A stretch of 64,000 nt of DNA from Mesorhizobium kowhaii (GCF_003253745.1 NZ_MZXV01000040.1:1-64000); one strand, 5' to 3'; shown: positions 34,833-44,224, counted from the first letter of the stretch. The notes: a model not told the origin generated them from the letters alone. Program-made: numbers and translations.

Positions 34833-35732
34833 TCAGGGTCTGCCGCCCTTGATGAAGTCGATGAACGCCCGCAGCGGGGCCGGCACGAGGCGCCGGCCGG
34901 GATAGTAGAGGAACGGCCCGGAGAAGTTCTGCCACCACGGTTCGAGAATGGGCTCAAGCGCGCCGCTCTCGAAGTGAGGGCGAAGCCAGCCCTCGAAGAG
35001 GCCGATGATGCCGGTGCCGGCTATGGCCGCATCGACGGCCAGATCGGTCGCCCCGCCGATCCGCACGATCAGCGGCCCCGTCGGATCGATCCGCACCACC
35101 TCACTGTTGCGCTCGAACTCCCACGGCAACATCGCGCCGCTGGCAAAGCGGCCGCGCACACAGGCGTGGCCGAGCAGGTCGCTCGGGTGTTCTGGCCGCC
35201 CATGGCGATCGAGATAGGCGGGGCTGGCGGCAGTGGCGAAGCGTTGCACGCGCGGTCCAATCGGCACCGCGATCATGTCCTGTTCCAGCCGCTCGTCATA
35301 ACGGATGCCGGCGTCGCAGCCGGCCGCCAGCACGTCGACAAAGTTCTCATCGGCGATCACCTCCAGCCGGATGCCGGGAAAGGCGGCGAGGAAGCCCGGA
35401 ACAATGTCGGGCAATATCAGCCGCGCGGCACTGACCGGCACATTGAGACGCAACGAGCCCGCCGGCCTGTCGCGGAAGCCATTCACCACGTCGAGGGCCG
35501 CCTCCACCTCCGACAGCGCCGGGCCGAGCCGCTCCAGCAGGCTGAGACCTGCCTCGGTTGGGACAACGCTGCGCGTCGTGCGGTTGAACAGTCTGACGCC
35601 GAGCTGCACTTCCAGGCGACGCACCGCCTCGCTCAAGCCGGAGGCGCTGCCGCCGCTGGCACGCGCACCGTCGCGAAAGCCGCCGGCGCGGGCCACCGCC
35701 ACGAAGGCGTTCAGATCACCGAGGTCCATCAT
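34833..35732 (-). CDS. LysR-family transcriptional regulator
   Basis: A 299-residue LysR protein. The N-terminal HTH is LGDLNAFVAVARAGGFRDGA with SGLSEAVRRLEVQLGVRLFNRTTR; the effector domain begins SLRLNVPVSAARLILPDIV. A TTG three codons upstream is also in frame, but the ATG pair at 35732/35729 is preferred. It is divergent from the PdxI-like reductase gene 91 bases away, which it probably controls; LysR genes commonly regulate their divergent neighbour. Confidence 0.92.
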   Translation of the reverse strand: MMDLGDLNAFVAVARAGGFRDGARASGGSASGLSEAVRRLEVQLGVRLFNRTTRSVVPTEAGLSLLERLGPALSEVEAALDVVNGFRDRPAGSLRLNVPVSAARLILPDIVPGFLAAFPGIRLEVIADENFVDVLAAGCDAGIRYDERLEQDMIAVPIGPRVQRFATAASPAYLDRHGRPEHPSDLLGHACVRGRFASGAMLPWEFERNSEVVRIDPTGPLIVRIGGATDLAVDAAIAGTGIIGLFEGWLRPHFESGALEPILEPWWQNFSGPFLYYPGRRLVPAPLRAFIDFIKGGRP

Positions 35733-35823
35733 TGTGCGCAATTCCGTACAGCCTGTGTGGATTGTACCTGATTATCACGAAGTTGAGCAGCGCCTATCTT
35801 TGTCTCCTCAAAGGAGATCACTC

Positions 35824-36696
35824 ATGTCTGATATTCAACAGGCCGGCACCTTCACCCTTGGCAGCCATACTGTGAAGCGGCTTGGCTACGGCGCCATGCA
35901 ACTCGCCGGACCCGGTGTGTTCGGCCCGCCCAAGGACCATGACGCGGCAGTGGCGGTGCTGCGTGAAGCCGTTCTGCAGGGGGTCGACCACATCGACACC
36001 AGCGACTTCTATGGCCCGTACGTCACCAACCGGCTGATCCGCGAGGCGCTGGCGCCCTACCCCCAGGATCTCGTCATCGTCACCAAGATCGGCGCCCGGC
36101 GCGGCACGGATGGATCATGGCTGCCGGCCTTTTCCGCCGAGGCGCTGACCCAGGCTGTGCACGACAATCTGCGCAATCTCGGGCTCGAGGTGCTCGACGT
36201 GGTCAACCTACGGATCATGTTCGATACCCATGGTCCCGCCGAAGGGTCGATCGAAGCGCCGCTCACCGTGCTGGCCGAGCTTCAGCGGCAGGGCCTGGTC
36301 AGGCACATCGGGCTGAGCAACGTGACATCGACTCAGATCAAGGAAGGACGCCGGATTGCCGAGATCGTCTGCGTGCAGAACCAGTACAATCTGGCGCATC
36401 GCGGCGACGACGCCCTGATCGACGACCTCGCCCGTGACGGCATTGCCTATGTGCCGTTCTTCCCGCTCGGCGGCTTCAATCCGCTGCAGTCTTCGACGCT
36501 GTCCGACGTGGCGCAGCGCCTCGGCGCCACCCCGATGCAGGTCGCGCTCGCCTGGCTGCTGCGTCGCGCGCCCAACATCCTGCTGATCCCCGGCACGTCT
36601 TCGGTCGGGCATTTGGAGGAAAACCTCGCCGCGACAGAACTTGCGCTGCCAGAGGATGCGCTCAGGGAATTGGACGGCGTGGCAATGGCGGCCTGA
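35824..36696 (+). CDS. pdxI: aldo/keto reductase, PdxI (pyridoxal reductase)-like
   Basis: A 290-residue AKR closely resembling E. coli PdxI/YdbC from end to end: KRLGYGAMQLAGPGVFGPP, HIDTSDFYGPYVTN, VTKIGARRG, LEVLDVVNLRIM and LLIPGTSSVGHLEEN. Catalytic Asp58, Tyr63 and Lys88 are present; the usual His is Asn in VVNLR, as in that subgroup. PdxI reduces pyridoxal to pyridoxine with NADPH. AAGGAG lies 8 bases before ATG 35824. It is divergent from a LysR regulator. A broader aldehyde substrate range is possible. Confidence 0.85.
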   Translation: MSDIQQAGTFTLGSHTVKRLGYGAMQLAGPGVFGPPKDHDAAVAVLREAVLQGVDHIDTSDFYGPYVTNRLIREALAPYPQDLVIVTKIGARRGTDGSWLPAFSAEALTQAVHDNLRNLGLEVLDVVNLRIMFDTHGPAEGSIEAPLTVLAELQRQGLVRHIGLSNVTSTQIKEGRRIAEIVCVQNQYNLAHRGDDALIDDLARDGIAYVPFFPLGGFNPLQSSTLSDVAQRLGATPMQVALAWLLRRAPNILLIPGTSSVGHLEENLAATELALPEDALRELDGVAMAA

Positions 36697-36752
36697 CGGC
36701 AAACGACGCGCTGCGCAGTTTCACTCGCGCAAGGCCGCCATCTCGGATTTCC

Positions 36753-36885
36753 TAGAGCGGTTCATCGTTTCACGGAAACGCAGAACCGCTCTATCTCTCT
36801 TTGTTTTGGCGCAATTCCCTAAGGGAAAGCGCTACGCGCTTTTCCCGGGAAAACCGTTTCACACTTTTCCTGGAATTACTCTAAT
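36753..36885. repeat. rhizobial-type intergenic mosaic element
   Basis: Starts with a perfect 11-bp inverted repeat (TAGAGCGGTTC at 36753-36763, GAACCGCTCTA at 36783-36793), then TTTGTTTTGGCGCAATTCC, a GGGAAA/TTTCCC hairpin, and ends TTTTCCTGGAATTACTCTAA. From general knowledge, elements with this order of modules are abundant in Rhizobiales genomes. The end overlaps the stop codon of the glycerophosphodiesterase gene. Confidence 0.75.
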
Positions 36886-37938
36886 TGATGCTCGCCGTGT
36901 TGGCGGGCTCAGCCGGCCGCGCCTCGTCGGCATAAGGCACGCGGTAGCCATTCGCCGCCAGCCAGTCGATTGCCGCCTTCGGCTCGTCGGTCTGGATGAT
37001 GGTGGCGCCGCGGTCGGCCCAGAAGCCCCAGCTTTCGCGCGGCAGGCTGGCCTTGACCGCCAGTTCGTCGCCGCGGCCGCCGGCCAGGAAGCCGCCCGGC
37101 TTGTTGACGATGGCGTAGGTGTCGGCCCAGATGTGCCAGTTGCCACGCACCGCGGCCGCGCGCATGCGCGTGCTGAACAGCGGTCCGCCGGTCTCGGTCA
37201 GCGTCTCAGCGCCGGCCCGCCAGTTGATCAGCTCGGTCGCGCGCGGCGAGAAGACGTGGTCGACCGTCTCGGCGAAAGCGGCATCGTGCACCGCGTCGTC
37301 AGCGATGATCGGCATGAACTGGAAGCCACCGCCAATGGCATCCATGGCGGCCTTCACCGTGGCAATCCGGGTGGCGTTCCACAGGTTCTCCTTGACGATG
37401 ACCTGTTCGGCCATGCCGAGATCGCGAGCCACCGCAATCATGCCGGAGAGGTCGCCGACCTCGAGCTTGTTGTCGAGGTTGATGAGGATCCTGTCCCTGG
37501 TCGCCAGCAGCATCTCGCGCAGCGTCGAAACTGTCTCATTGGTGGCGACGCCGGTACCCTCAACCACCAATCGGCAGGTCTTCAGTTCGGCCAGCGTGCG
37601 CTTGACCACCTCACCTTGCAGGTCGTGGTGCGGTCGAGCCAGCTGTCATGCATGATGACGAACTCACCGTCCTTCGAGCGCCTGATGTCGACCTCGACGA
37701 TTTCGGCGCCCATGGCGATCGAGCCTTGCACGGCCGCGATCGAATTTTCCGCATAGAGCGTCTTGCCGGCCTGCATGCTGCCGGCGCGATGCGCGGCGAT
37801 CATGACGTGGTCGCGCCACTGGTTGGCCTGTTCGAAGCGGTCGAGAATCTGCCTGGCGCGGGTTTCGCCGGCCAGGGACTGGCTTGCGGAGGCCGCAAGT
37901 GCCGCGGAAAGCAGAAGGCTCAGCCAGAGGGTTCGCAT
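36881..37938 (-). pseudogene. glycerophosphodiester phosphodiesterase, frameshifted
   Basis: The 5' part (from ATG 37938 with AAGGAG upstream) gives a signal peptide (LSLLLSAALAASASQSLAG) and the catalytic residues of the GDPD family: His50-Arg51, Glu64, Glu82, Asp84 and His97 (VEVDIRRSKD, VIMHDSW). After TTTCK near 37613-37620 the frame is lost and stops at 37582. The rest of the TIM barrel (RTLAELKTCRLV to the end NTASIN) continues in another frame to 36881. Restoring one base gives about 352 residues. It is either inactivated by a 1-base deletion or carries a sequencing error. Confidence 0.85.
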
Positions 37939-38026
37939 CGAGAATCGCTCCTTGCCGGATCGAAACCCGGATAGGCGATGCCCGTGACAGCTCGGTGAAC
38001 GAAGCCGGCTAGAGGATGTCTTGTTT

Positions 38027-38140
38027 GAACATGATCTTTTCCGAAAACCGGCTTCCACTTTTCGGGATCATGCTCGCGGGATCTCTGGTTTGAGCATGAT
38101 CCTTTCCGAAAACCGGCTTCCACTTTTCGGGATCATGCTC
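38027..38140. repeat. two tandem 49-bp palindromic repeats
   Basis: Copies at 38027-38075 and 38092-38140, 65 bases apart, differ at only two or three positions. Each folds GAGCATGATC with GATCATGCTC and CCGAAAA with TTTTCGG. The shape resembles dispersed palindromes of Mesorhizobium and Rhizobium. The array ends 3 bases before the acyltransferase stop. Confidence 0.85.
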
Positions 38141-38143
38141 GCG

Positions 38144-39352
38144 TCAAATGCGTTTCGAGAGCCGGCGGAACCAGGCCAAGGCCGGCATTTCGACGAAACG
38201 CCAGGTGATCCAGGAGGCGGCGATGGTGGCGAGAAGCATGACGACGATCGCCACGGCGCCTGTCCAGCCGGCGCCGAAGCCCGTCGCGGGCTGGCCGCGC
38301 AGCACGATGTCACCGATCAGGCCCAAGCCGAGCTTGCGCTCGACGAGCCCGGCGACGTTGATCATGCGCGCCTGGACGAAGATGTGGACCATGTAGATCG
38401 AATAGGACAGCGCGCCCAGCGTCAGCATGAACGGGGTCCTGAGCAAGGCGCTGATCCAGCCGCCTTCATGGGCGAAGAGAAACAGCGCCAGCGCGAACAC
38501 CAGGGGTGCCGCGATGCCGAAATCATTGTCGCCCGCCAACGAGACAAAAAGCACGATGACGGCGACCATGACGATCTCGGCAAGCGTCCAGGCCATGCGC
38601 GGGCCGCCCTTGGCCAGCGCCTGTCGCGCCCCTGCAATGGAATCATGCTGAAACCAGGCAAGCAAGGCGCCGAGCGAGAAGCCGTACAGGCAGCGGATGA
38701 AGCCGAAATCGAAGGACACATCCATATGATGGGTCGAGAAGCCAAGCAGGAACAGCGGCGCGGTGACGGCAGCGCCGACGAACCATATCCAGGCGCTCGC
38801 TCCGGCGGCGAAGACCACACCCGCAAACAGGAGATAGGCGAAGAACTCCGCGGAAATGCTCCAGCTTGGCGCATTCCAGGTCAGCTGATCCTCGAAGCCG
38901 ACGCCTTGCAGCAAGAGAAGATTGGCAAGCAGACTCCTAGGGTCGAAGCCACCGGTGAAGGGAGCAGCCCCGGTGCCATGCAGTTGCGGCAACATCAGCC
39001 GCAGCAGCTCGAAGCCGGCAAAGGCGACAAGCATGAGCAGGTGCAGCGGGTAGATGCGGCCGAAACGGACCAGGGCAAAGCGGGCGACCTCTTCCGGCTG
39101 GCTCAGCCGGTTGCCGTAGCTGCTGGCGATGACGAAACCGGAAAGGACGAAGAAGAAGTCGACGAAGAGGTAGGACGAACCGATGAAGGCGCTTTGCGAA
39201 ATCGTCGAACCGGTCGGGAAGTGAAACAGCGCCACCAGCAGCGCGCAGATACCGCGCCACGAATCGAGAACCAGGAAGCGTTCGCCGGCGATCGTGCCGG
39301 TGTGGGTCGACACCACGGCGCGGGGAGGATTAAGAAACGCCGTCTGCGTCAT
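38144..39352 (-). CDS. acyltransferase 3 family membrane protein (OafA/NodX-like)
   Basis: A 402-residue integral membrane protein with about ten spans. LVLDSWRGICALLVALFHF contains the family R-x(10)-H-type motif with the catalytic His, and YLFVDFFFVLSGFVIASSYG is the second conserved span. LSYSIYMVHIFVQ occurs near the end. These enzymes acylate sugars of extracellular polysaccharide, O-antigen or Nod factor. Start ATG 39352. No direct operon partner; a tandem palindromic repeat follows. Confidence 0.9.
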   Translation of the reverse strand: MTQTAFLNPPRAVVSTHTGTIAGERFLVLDSWRGICALLVALFHFPTGSTISQSAFIGSSYLFVDFFFVLSGFVIASSYGNRLSQPEEVARFALVRFGRIYPLHLLMLVAFAGFELLRLMLPQLHGTGAAPFTGGFDPRSLLANLLLLQGVGFEDQLTWNAPSWSISAEFFAYLLFAGVVFAAGASAWIWFVGAAVTAPLFLLGFSTHHMDVSFDFGFIRCLYGFSLGALLAWFQHDSIAGARQALAKGGPRMAWTLAEIVMVAVIVLFVSLAGDNDFGIAAPLVFALALFLFAHEGGWISALLRTPFMLTLGALSYSIYMVHIFVQARMINVAGLVERKLGLGLIGDIVLRGQPATGFGAGWTGAVAIVVMLLATIAASWITWRFVEMPALAWFRRLSKRI

Positions 39353-39476
39353 GGTGATACAAATCCTGTTTTGTCATGGCACTCCAGGGGCGCCATTTCG
39401 TCTCGCCAAGCTGTGACTGGCATCTTCCGTGCCGGTTCTGTAGTTGTTGCACCCCGATGAAAAACGAGGATCCGTA

Positions 39477-40484
39477 ATGGCGACCAACAACATCGACCAT
39501 GCCTTCACCGCCCGCTCCAAAACGGGCGCTGCCCTCGAGCCGACCTATTCCGGCGCGCTGTCTTTCATGCGGCGCAAATACACGAAGGACGTGAAGGGCG
39601 CGGACGCTGTGGTATGGGGCATTCCCTTCGACGCCGCCGTCACCAACCGGCCCGGCGCCCGCTTTGGGCCGCAGGCGATCCGCCGCGCCTCGGCGATCCT
39701 CGACAATGACCCGCAATACCCGTTTTCACGCGATCTGTTCGAGCATCTCGCGGTGGTCGACTATGGCGATTGCCTGCTCGACTCAGGCAACCACCAGAAG
39801 ACGCCCGGCACGATCGAGCGCGAAGCGGCGAAGATCCTCAAATCCGGCGCCTTCCTGTTGTCGCTCGGTGGCGATCATTTCGTCACCTGGCCGCTGCTCA
39901 AGGCGCATGCCGCCATCCACGGCCCGCTCGCCCTGGTGCAGTTCGATGCCCACCAGGATACCTGGCCGGACGATGGCAAACGCATCGACCACGGATCCTT
40001 CGTCGGCCGCGCCGTCAAGGAAGGCATCATCGATCCCGACCGCTCGATCCAGATCGGCATTCGCACTCATGCGCCCGACACGTTCGGCATCAAGATCCTC
40101 TACGGCCACGAAATCGAGGAGATGCGCGCGTCCGACATCGCGTACGCCATCGTCGACCGCACCGGCGGCAAGAAGACCTACCTCACCTTCGACATCGACT
40201 GCCTCGACCCGGCCTACGCGCCCGGCACCGGCACGCCGGTTGCCGGCGGGCCGTCCTCGGCAAAAATCCTGTCGACGCTGCGCCAGCTCAACCAGATCGA
40301 TATTGTCGGCGCCGATGTCGTCGAGGTTGCGCCGGCCTATGATCACGCCGATATAACGGCGATTGCCGGCTCGATGGTGGCGATGCAGTATCTCGGTCTG
40401 CTGGCCGAACGAAAGGCCCGGCTTGAAGAGCTGAACAACGGCAACCACAACGGTGCCGCGGTGAATCACGGTCAGGGCATATAG
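39477..40484 (+). CDS. speB: agmatinase (ureohydrolase family)
   Basis: A 335-residue binuclear Mn enzyme. Ligands are His134 (SLGGDHF), Asp157/His159/Asp161 (FDAHQD) and Asp239/Asp241 (LTFDIDCLDP). The length and the N-terminal PFDAAVTNRPGARFGP fit agmatinase, which splits agmatine to putrescine and urea; guanidinobutyrase is an alternative. ATG 39477 has GAGG upstream. The argC gene follows 30 bases later, so arginine-related genes are grouped. Confidence 0.88.
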   Translation: MATNNIDHAFTARSKTGAALEPTYSGALSFMRRKYTKDVKGADAVVWGIPFDAAVTNRPGARFGPQAIRRASAILDNDPQYPFSRDLFEHLAVVDYGDCLLDSGNHQKTPGTIEREAAKILKSGAFLLSLGGDHFVTWPLLKAHAAIHGPLALVQFDAHQDTWPDDGKRIDHGSFVGRAVKEGIIDPDRSIQIGIRTHAPDTFGIKILYGHEIEEMRASDIAYAIVDRTGGKKTYLTFDIDCLDPAYAPGTGTPVAGGPSSAKILSTLRQLNQIDIVGADVVEVAPAYDHADITAIAGSMVAMQYLGLLAERKARLEELNNGNHNGAAVNHGQGI

Positions 40485-40514
40485 TCTTGAAATATCAGGG
40501 AATTTGATCAGGCA

Positions 40515-41441
40515 ATGAAACCGAAAATCTTCATCGACGGCGAGCACGGCACCACTGGTCTGCAGATCCGGGCGCTGCTTGCCGAGCGCGGCGATCTGGA
40601 GATCATCTCCGTTCCCGCCGAGCGCCGCAAGGAAACGGCCGCGCGCGCCGAGTTCCTCAATGCCGCCGATGTCGCGATCCTGTGCCTGCCCGATGACGCG
40701 GCGAAGGAAAGTGTCTCGCTGATCGCCAACGACACCACCAAGGTCATCGATGCGTCGACCGCGCATCGCGTCGCCGAAGGCTGGGCGTATGGCTTCGCCG
40801 AGATGGACAAGGCGCAGGCAAAGACAATCGCCTCGGCCAAACGCGTCGCCAACCCCGGCTGCTGGCCGCAGGGACCGATCGCGACACTGCGGCCGCTGGT
40901 CACCGCCGGCCTGCTGCCGGCGGATTTCCCGATCACCGTCAACGGCATTTCCGGCTATTCGGGCGGCGGACGGCCGATGATCGAGGACTATGTCGCCAAG
41001 GGCGAGGATGCCTCGGAGTTCCTGCCCTATGGCCTGACCTTGCAGCACAAGCATGTGCCGGAACTCAGGGCCTATGCCAGGCTGTCGCATGATCCGATCA
41101 TGCAGCCGGCGGTCGGCAATTTCGCACAAGGTATGATCACGGTGGTGCCGCTGCAGCTTGGCGGTCTCGACCATGTGCCGACGGGTGCGGAGCTTCACGC
41201 GGCGATTGCCGACCATTTCGCCGCCATCGAGGGCGGTGTGGTCGAAGTGGCGCCCTATGCGCATCTGGAGCGCATGCCGGACATCGATCCGGAGATCTAC
41301 AACGGCACCAACCGGATGAAGGTCTACGTCTTCGCCAACGACAAACGGGCGCAGGCGCTGCTGCTGGCGGTCTATGACAATCTCGGCAAGGGCGCCTCGG
41401 GTGCCGCCGTGCAGAACATGGACCTGATGCTCGGCCTCTGA
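40515..41441 (+). CDS. argC: N-acetyl-gamma-glutamyl-phosphate reductase (type 2)
   Basis: A 308-residue ArgC of the shorter type-2 class. The NADP-binding start KIFIDGEHGTTGLQIRALL, the catalytic Cys116 in NPGCWPQG, and the GYSGGGRPMIEDY substrate loop are all present. It reduces N-acetylglutamyl phosphate to the semialdehyde in arginine biosynthesis. Its stop overlaps the start of the next gene by one base (TGATG). Confidence 0.95.
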   Translation: MKPKIFIDGEHGTTGLQIRALLAERGDLEIISVPAERRKETAARAEFLNAADVAILCLPDDAAKESVSLIANDTTKVIDASTAHRVAEGWAYGFAEMDKAQAKTIASAKRVANPGCWPQGPIATLRPLVTAGLLPADFPITVNGISGYSGGGRPMIEDYVAKGEDASEFLPYGLTLQHKHVPELRAYARLSHDPIMQPAVGNFAQGMITVVPLQLGGLDHVPTGAELHAAIADHFAAIEGGVVEVAPYAHLERMPDIDPEIYNGTNRMKVYVFANDKRAQALLLAVYDNLGKGASGAAVQNMDLMLGL

Positions 41442-42280
41442 TGGACGCGCCTGTCTTTCCGACGCGCTGGAGGGTCAGCGCGCCCGAACTCATCGCCGAG
41501 ACCTTTTCGAGCCGCATCTGGAAGGTGCGACGCGAGGATGGTTCGCCGGCAATCGTCAAGGCGCTCAAGCCTTTCGATGACGTCGCCGACGAATTGCGCG
41601 GCGAGCATTATCTCGCCTGGCGGCGCGGCGAAGGCGCGGTCCGCCTGCTTGGCCGTGACGGCCACAGCATGCTGCTCGAATATGCCGGTGAAACCCTGCT
41701 GCAACAGGTTCTCGGCGAACAGGGCGACAACGCCGCGACCGCAATCGCGGCGGATGTGATGGCAAAACTGTTTTCGCCTTGGAAAGACCCCTTCCCGCCG
41801 GAGCTTCAGCCGCTCAGCGAGCGGTTTTCAAGCCTGTTCAGGAAAGCCGCGACCGACCGCGACGCCGGCCATGACAGTCTCTATGTCGAGGCCGCCGTCA
41901 TCGCCGATCGGTTGCTGGCCGATCCACACGATATCAGGCCCCTGCATGGCGACCTGCACCACGACAACATCCTGCATGGGCCGCGCGGCTGGCTGGCGAT
42001 CGATCCGAAGGGCGTTCTCGGCGATCCCGGCTTCGACGCAGCGAACATGTTCTACAACCCGCTCGACCGGGACGAGCTTTGCCTCGATCCTGAGCGCATC
42101 GCGCATATGGCCGAAGTCTTTGCCAGAACGCTCAGCCAGACCCCGCGCGCCATTCTTGATCACGCCATCGCCTATGGCTGCCTGTCGGCGTCCTGGCATC
42201 ACGAGGACGACAATCCGGTCGAGGAGAACCGCGAGTTGTCGATCGCGGCGGCGATCCGGGCGGTGCGGCCAATTTTCTGA
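41441..42280 (+). CDS. APH(6)-type phosphotransferase (streptomycin kinase-like)
   Basis: A 279-residue protein-kinase-like phosphotransferase. The ATP-lysine lies in GSPAIVKALKPFDD; the catalytic loop is IRPLHGDLHHDNIL with Asp and Asn, and the metal Asp follows in WLAIDPKGVLGDPGFD. This matches the aminoglycoside O-phosphotransferase APH(6)/streptomycin-hydroxyurea family, which includes streptomycin kinases and many chromosomal proteins of unknown substrate. It is coupled to argC (1-base overlap), so a metabolic small-molecule kinase is as likely as resistance. Confidence 0.85.
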   Translation: MDAPVFPTRWRVSAPELIAETFSSRIWKVRREDGSPAIVKALKPFDDVADELRGEHYLAWRRGEGAVRLLGRDGHSMLLEYAGETLLQQVLGEQGDNAATAIAADVMAKLFSPWKDPFPPELQPLSERFSSLFRKAATDRDAGHDSLYVEAAVIADRLLADPHDIRPLHGDLHHDNILHGPRGWLAIDPKGVLGDPGFDAANMFYNPLDRDELCLDPERIAHMAEVFARTLSQTPRAILDHAIAYGCLSASWHHEDDNPVEENRELSIAAAIRAVRPIF

Positions 42281-42358
42281 TCTCGGAGGACGGCGCCGGT
42301 TACGGCTTGTTCACCGTGATGGGCTACTCACGTGGCGTGGCTCCATCAGGGATTTGTC

Positions 42359-42682
42359 ATGGTCAGCGCAATTTCGGGTTCCTCTCAGGCAACCCAGTAT
42401 TCCTCTTCCAGCTCATCGAGCAATGCAGCCCAGGAGGCCGCGCTCGAAAAGCAGATCCAGGACTTGGAAGACCAGGCCAAGACGATCAAGGATCAGGTCC
42501 AGGCCGCCCAGGTGCAGCAGGATATCGCTGTCGCCCAGGCCAAGCTTGACGCACTCAGGGCCGCCGACGCCGACAAGGCTGCCAAGGCCGCTCAGAGCCA
42601 ATCAACGCCATCCGCCGCCGCTTTGCGCCAGGCGGAGTTCGACGGCGAGAAGACGACATCGTCAAACGAATTCTGGATGTAA
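42359..42682 (+). CDS. small Ser-rich coiled-coil protein (107 aa)
   Basis: Begins with a serine-rich stretch (SSQATQYSSSSSSSN) and continues as a charged coiled coil (EKQIQDLEDQAKTIKDQV, QDIAVAQAKLDALRAA). No signal peptide. The layout resembles FlxA-like proteins, but I can only offer that as a weak match. AGGGA precedes ATG 42359. It is convergent with ctaA. Confidence 0.55.
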   Translation: MVSAISGSSQATQYSSSSSSSNAAQEAALEKQIQDLEDQAKTIKDQVQAAQVQQDIAVAQAKLDALRAADADKAAKAAQSQSTPSAAALRQAEFDGEKTTSSNEFWM

Positions 42683-42701
42683 CCGGCAGATCGGCTCGGG
42701 A

Positions 42702-43793
42702 TCAGCTCCTGAGCGCGATTTCGTGCGGCAAGGGATAGGCACCCTTGGTGCCGCGCCAATGCGCGGCGGCAAAGCCCAGCACGATGAGCGCAAACCCTTG
42801 ATGGGTCAGCGCCATGTGCAGCGGCACATGCATCAGCAGCGTGCCGATGCCGATCGAGGCCTGCACCAGCACCAGCACAAACAGCAGTGTCGCGCGGCGG
42901 GCATGCGTTGTTTCAGGCAGCCGCCGACGCGTGGCGATCATGTGCCACAAGGCGACAACGAACACCGTATAGGCGCCGAGCCGATGGACGAATTGCACCG
43001 TTTTCGGGCTTTCGAAGAAATTGCGCCACGCCGGCTCGAGGATCAGCAAATCACCAGGGATCAACTTGCCGTCCATCAGCGGCCAGGTGTTGTAGCTCAG
43101 GCCGGCGTCGAGCCCGGCGACCAGCCCGCCGAGATAGATCTGGATCAACGCCAACAGCACGATGAAGCCGGCCAGCCTCTGCGTCGACCGATCGGCGGCA
43201 GGTTCGGAATGCGGCGCCAGCCCACGCGCCACGACCATGGTCGCGGTAAAGATCAGCGCTGCCAGCGTCAGGTGGGTCGCCAGCCGGTACTGGCTGACCG
43301 AGACCCGGTCGACCAGTCCCGAGGCCACCATCCACCAGCCGATGGCGCCTTGCAGGCCGCCAAGCAAAAGGATGCCCGCGAGTTTTGGCCCGAGGCCTCG
43401 TTCGATGCGGCGCGTCGCCCAGAAAAACAGCAGCGGCAAGCCAAACACCATGCCGACGCTGCGCGCCAGGATGCGGTGCACCCATTCCCACCAGAAGATC
43501 GACTTGAACGCCTCGATGCTCATGCCCTTGTTGAGCTCGGCATATTGCGGGATCTGCTGATAGAGTTGGAATTCCTCTTGCCACTCGGCGTCGTTGAGCG
43601 GCGGTATCACGCCGTGGATCGGCTTCCACTCCGTGATCGACAGGCCGGCACCGGTAAGCCTGGTGGCGCCACCGACCAGCACCAGCGCAAACAGCACCAG
43701 CACCACCACATAGAGCCAGCCGCGCAGCAGCGCCCGGTTGTGCAGGTCGCGGTCGCGGGCCGCGAAAGGCGCGGCAGCTGATATGGCAGCCAT
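42702..43793 (-). CDS. ctaA: haem A synthase (CtaA, COX15 type)
   Basis: A 363-residue inner-membrane enzyme with eight spans, converting haem O to haem A for cytochrome aa3 oxidase. Conserved segments: GGATRLTGAGLSITEWKP, FWWEWVHRILARSVG with its haem-ligand His, the LGGLQGAIGWWMVASGL repeat, and FVHRLGAYTVFVVALWH in the second half. ATG 43793 is chosen over a start 14 codons upstream because MAAISAAAPF fits the family and GGGACAAG precedes it. Convergent with the small coiled-coil gene. Confidence 0.95.
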   Translation of the reverse strand: MAAISAAAPFAARDRDLHNRALLRGWLYVVVLVLFALVLVGGATRLTGAGLSITEWKPIHGVIPPLNDAEWQEEFQLYQQIPQYAELNKGMSIEAFKSIFWWEWVHRILARSVGMVFGLPLLFFWATRRIERGLGPKLAGILLLGGLQGAIGWWMVASGLVDRVSVSQYRLATHLTLAALIFTATMVVARGLAPHSEPAADRSTQRLAGFIVLLALIQIYLGGLVAGLDAGLSYNTWPLMDGKLIPGDLLILEPAWRNFFESPKTVQFVHRLGAYTVFVVALWHMIATRRRLPETTHARRATLLFVLVLVQASIGIGTLLMHVPLHMALTHQGFALIVLGFAAAHWRGTKGAYPLPHEIALRS

Positions 43794-43986
43794 GATCTTG
43801 TCCCGGCAGGTTGGTTTCGCGGATTGGTGGACCATCGCACCCGTGCTGGCAAGACCAGGCGGCGCGGCACGCCGTCGCGCCGCGTCTCACCGGTTGCACA
43901 GGATCGCGTCAAGGCCTATGCGAAGCCAACACTGAGCTCGCCGGGACCTCCGAGTTTCCCGGCAGTCCTGGACCAGGAGGCCAACC

Positions 43987-44202
43987 ATGCCCGTGCGCCT
44001 GAAAAAGCTGATCGGAACGTTTCTGCTGGTGGCGCTGGTCATCATCTATGCGCTGGTCGCATCGATCGTCGCGGTCGCCCAGTTGTCGGAGTCGGGCCCG
44101 TGGGTGCATTTCCTGTTCTTCCTGCTCAGCGGCCTGCTCTGGGTGCTGCCGGCGATGGGCATCATCAAATGGCTGATGCTGGAGCCGCGGGCGAAGCGCT
44201 AA
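43987..44202 (+). CDS. DUF2842 membrane protein (71 aa)
   Basis: Two membrane spans (TFLLVALVIIYALVASIVAV and FLFFLLSGLLWVLPAMGIIKWL) and the WxLPA pattern seen in DUF2842, a small alphaproteobacterial family often located by ctaA. AGGAGG lies upstream of ATG 43987. Function unknown; the position suggests a link to respiratory oxidase assembly. Confidence 0.85.
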   Translation: MPVRLKKLIGTFLLVALVIIYALVASIVAVAQLSESGPWVHFLFFLLSGLLWVLPAMGIIKWLMLEPRAKR

Positions 44203-44224
44203 ACTGGAACCCGGCCGGCTGTCG

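Noticed and set aside
38027..38140. Regularly spaced repeats considered as CRISPR
   Set aside because: Only two units, each an internal palindrome of intergenic type with a short non-unique spacer, and no cas genes nearby.
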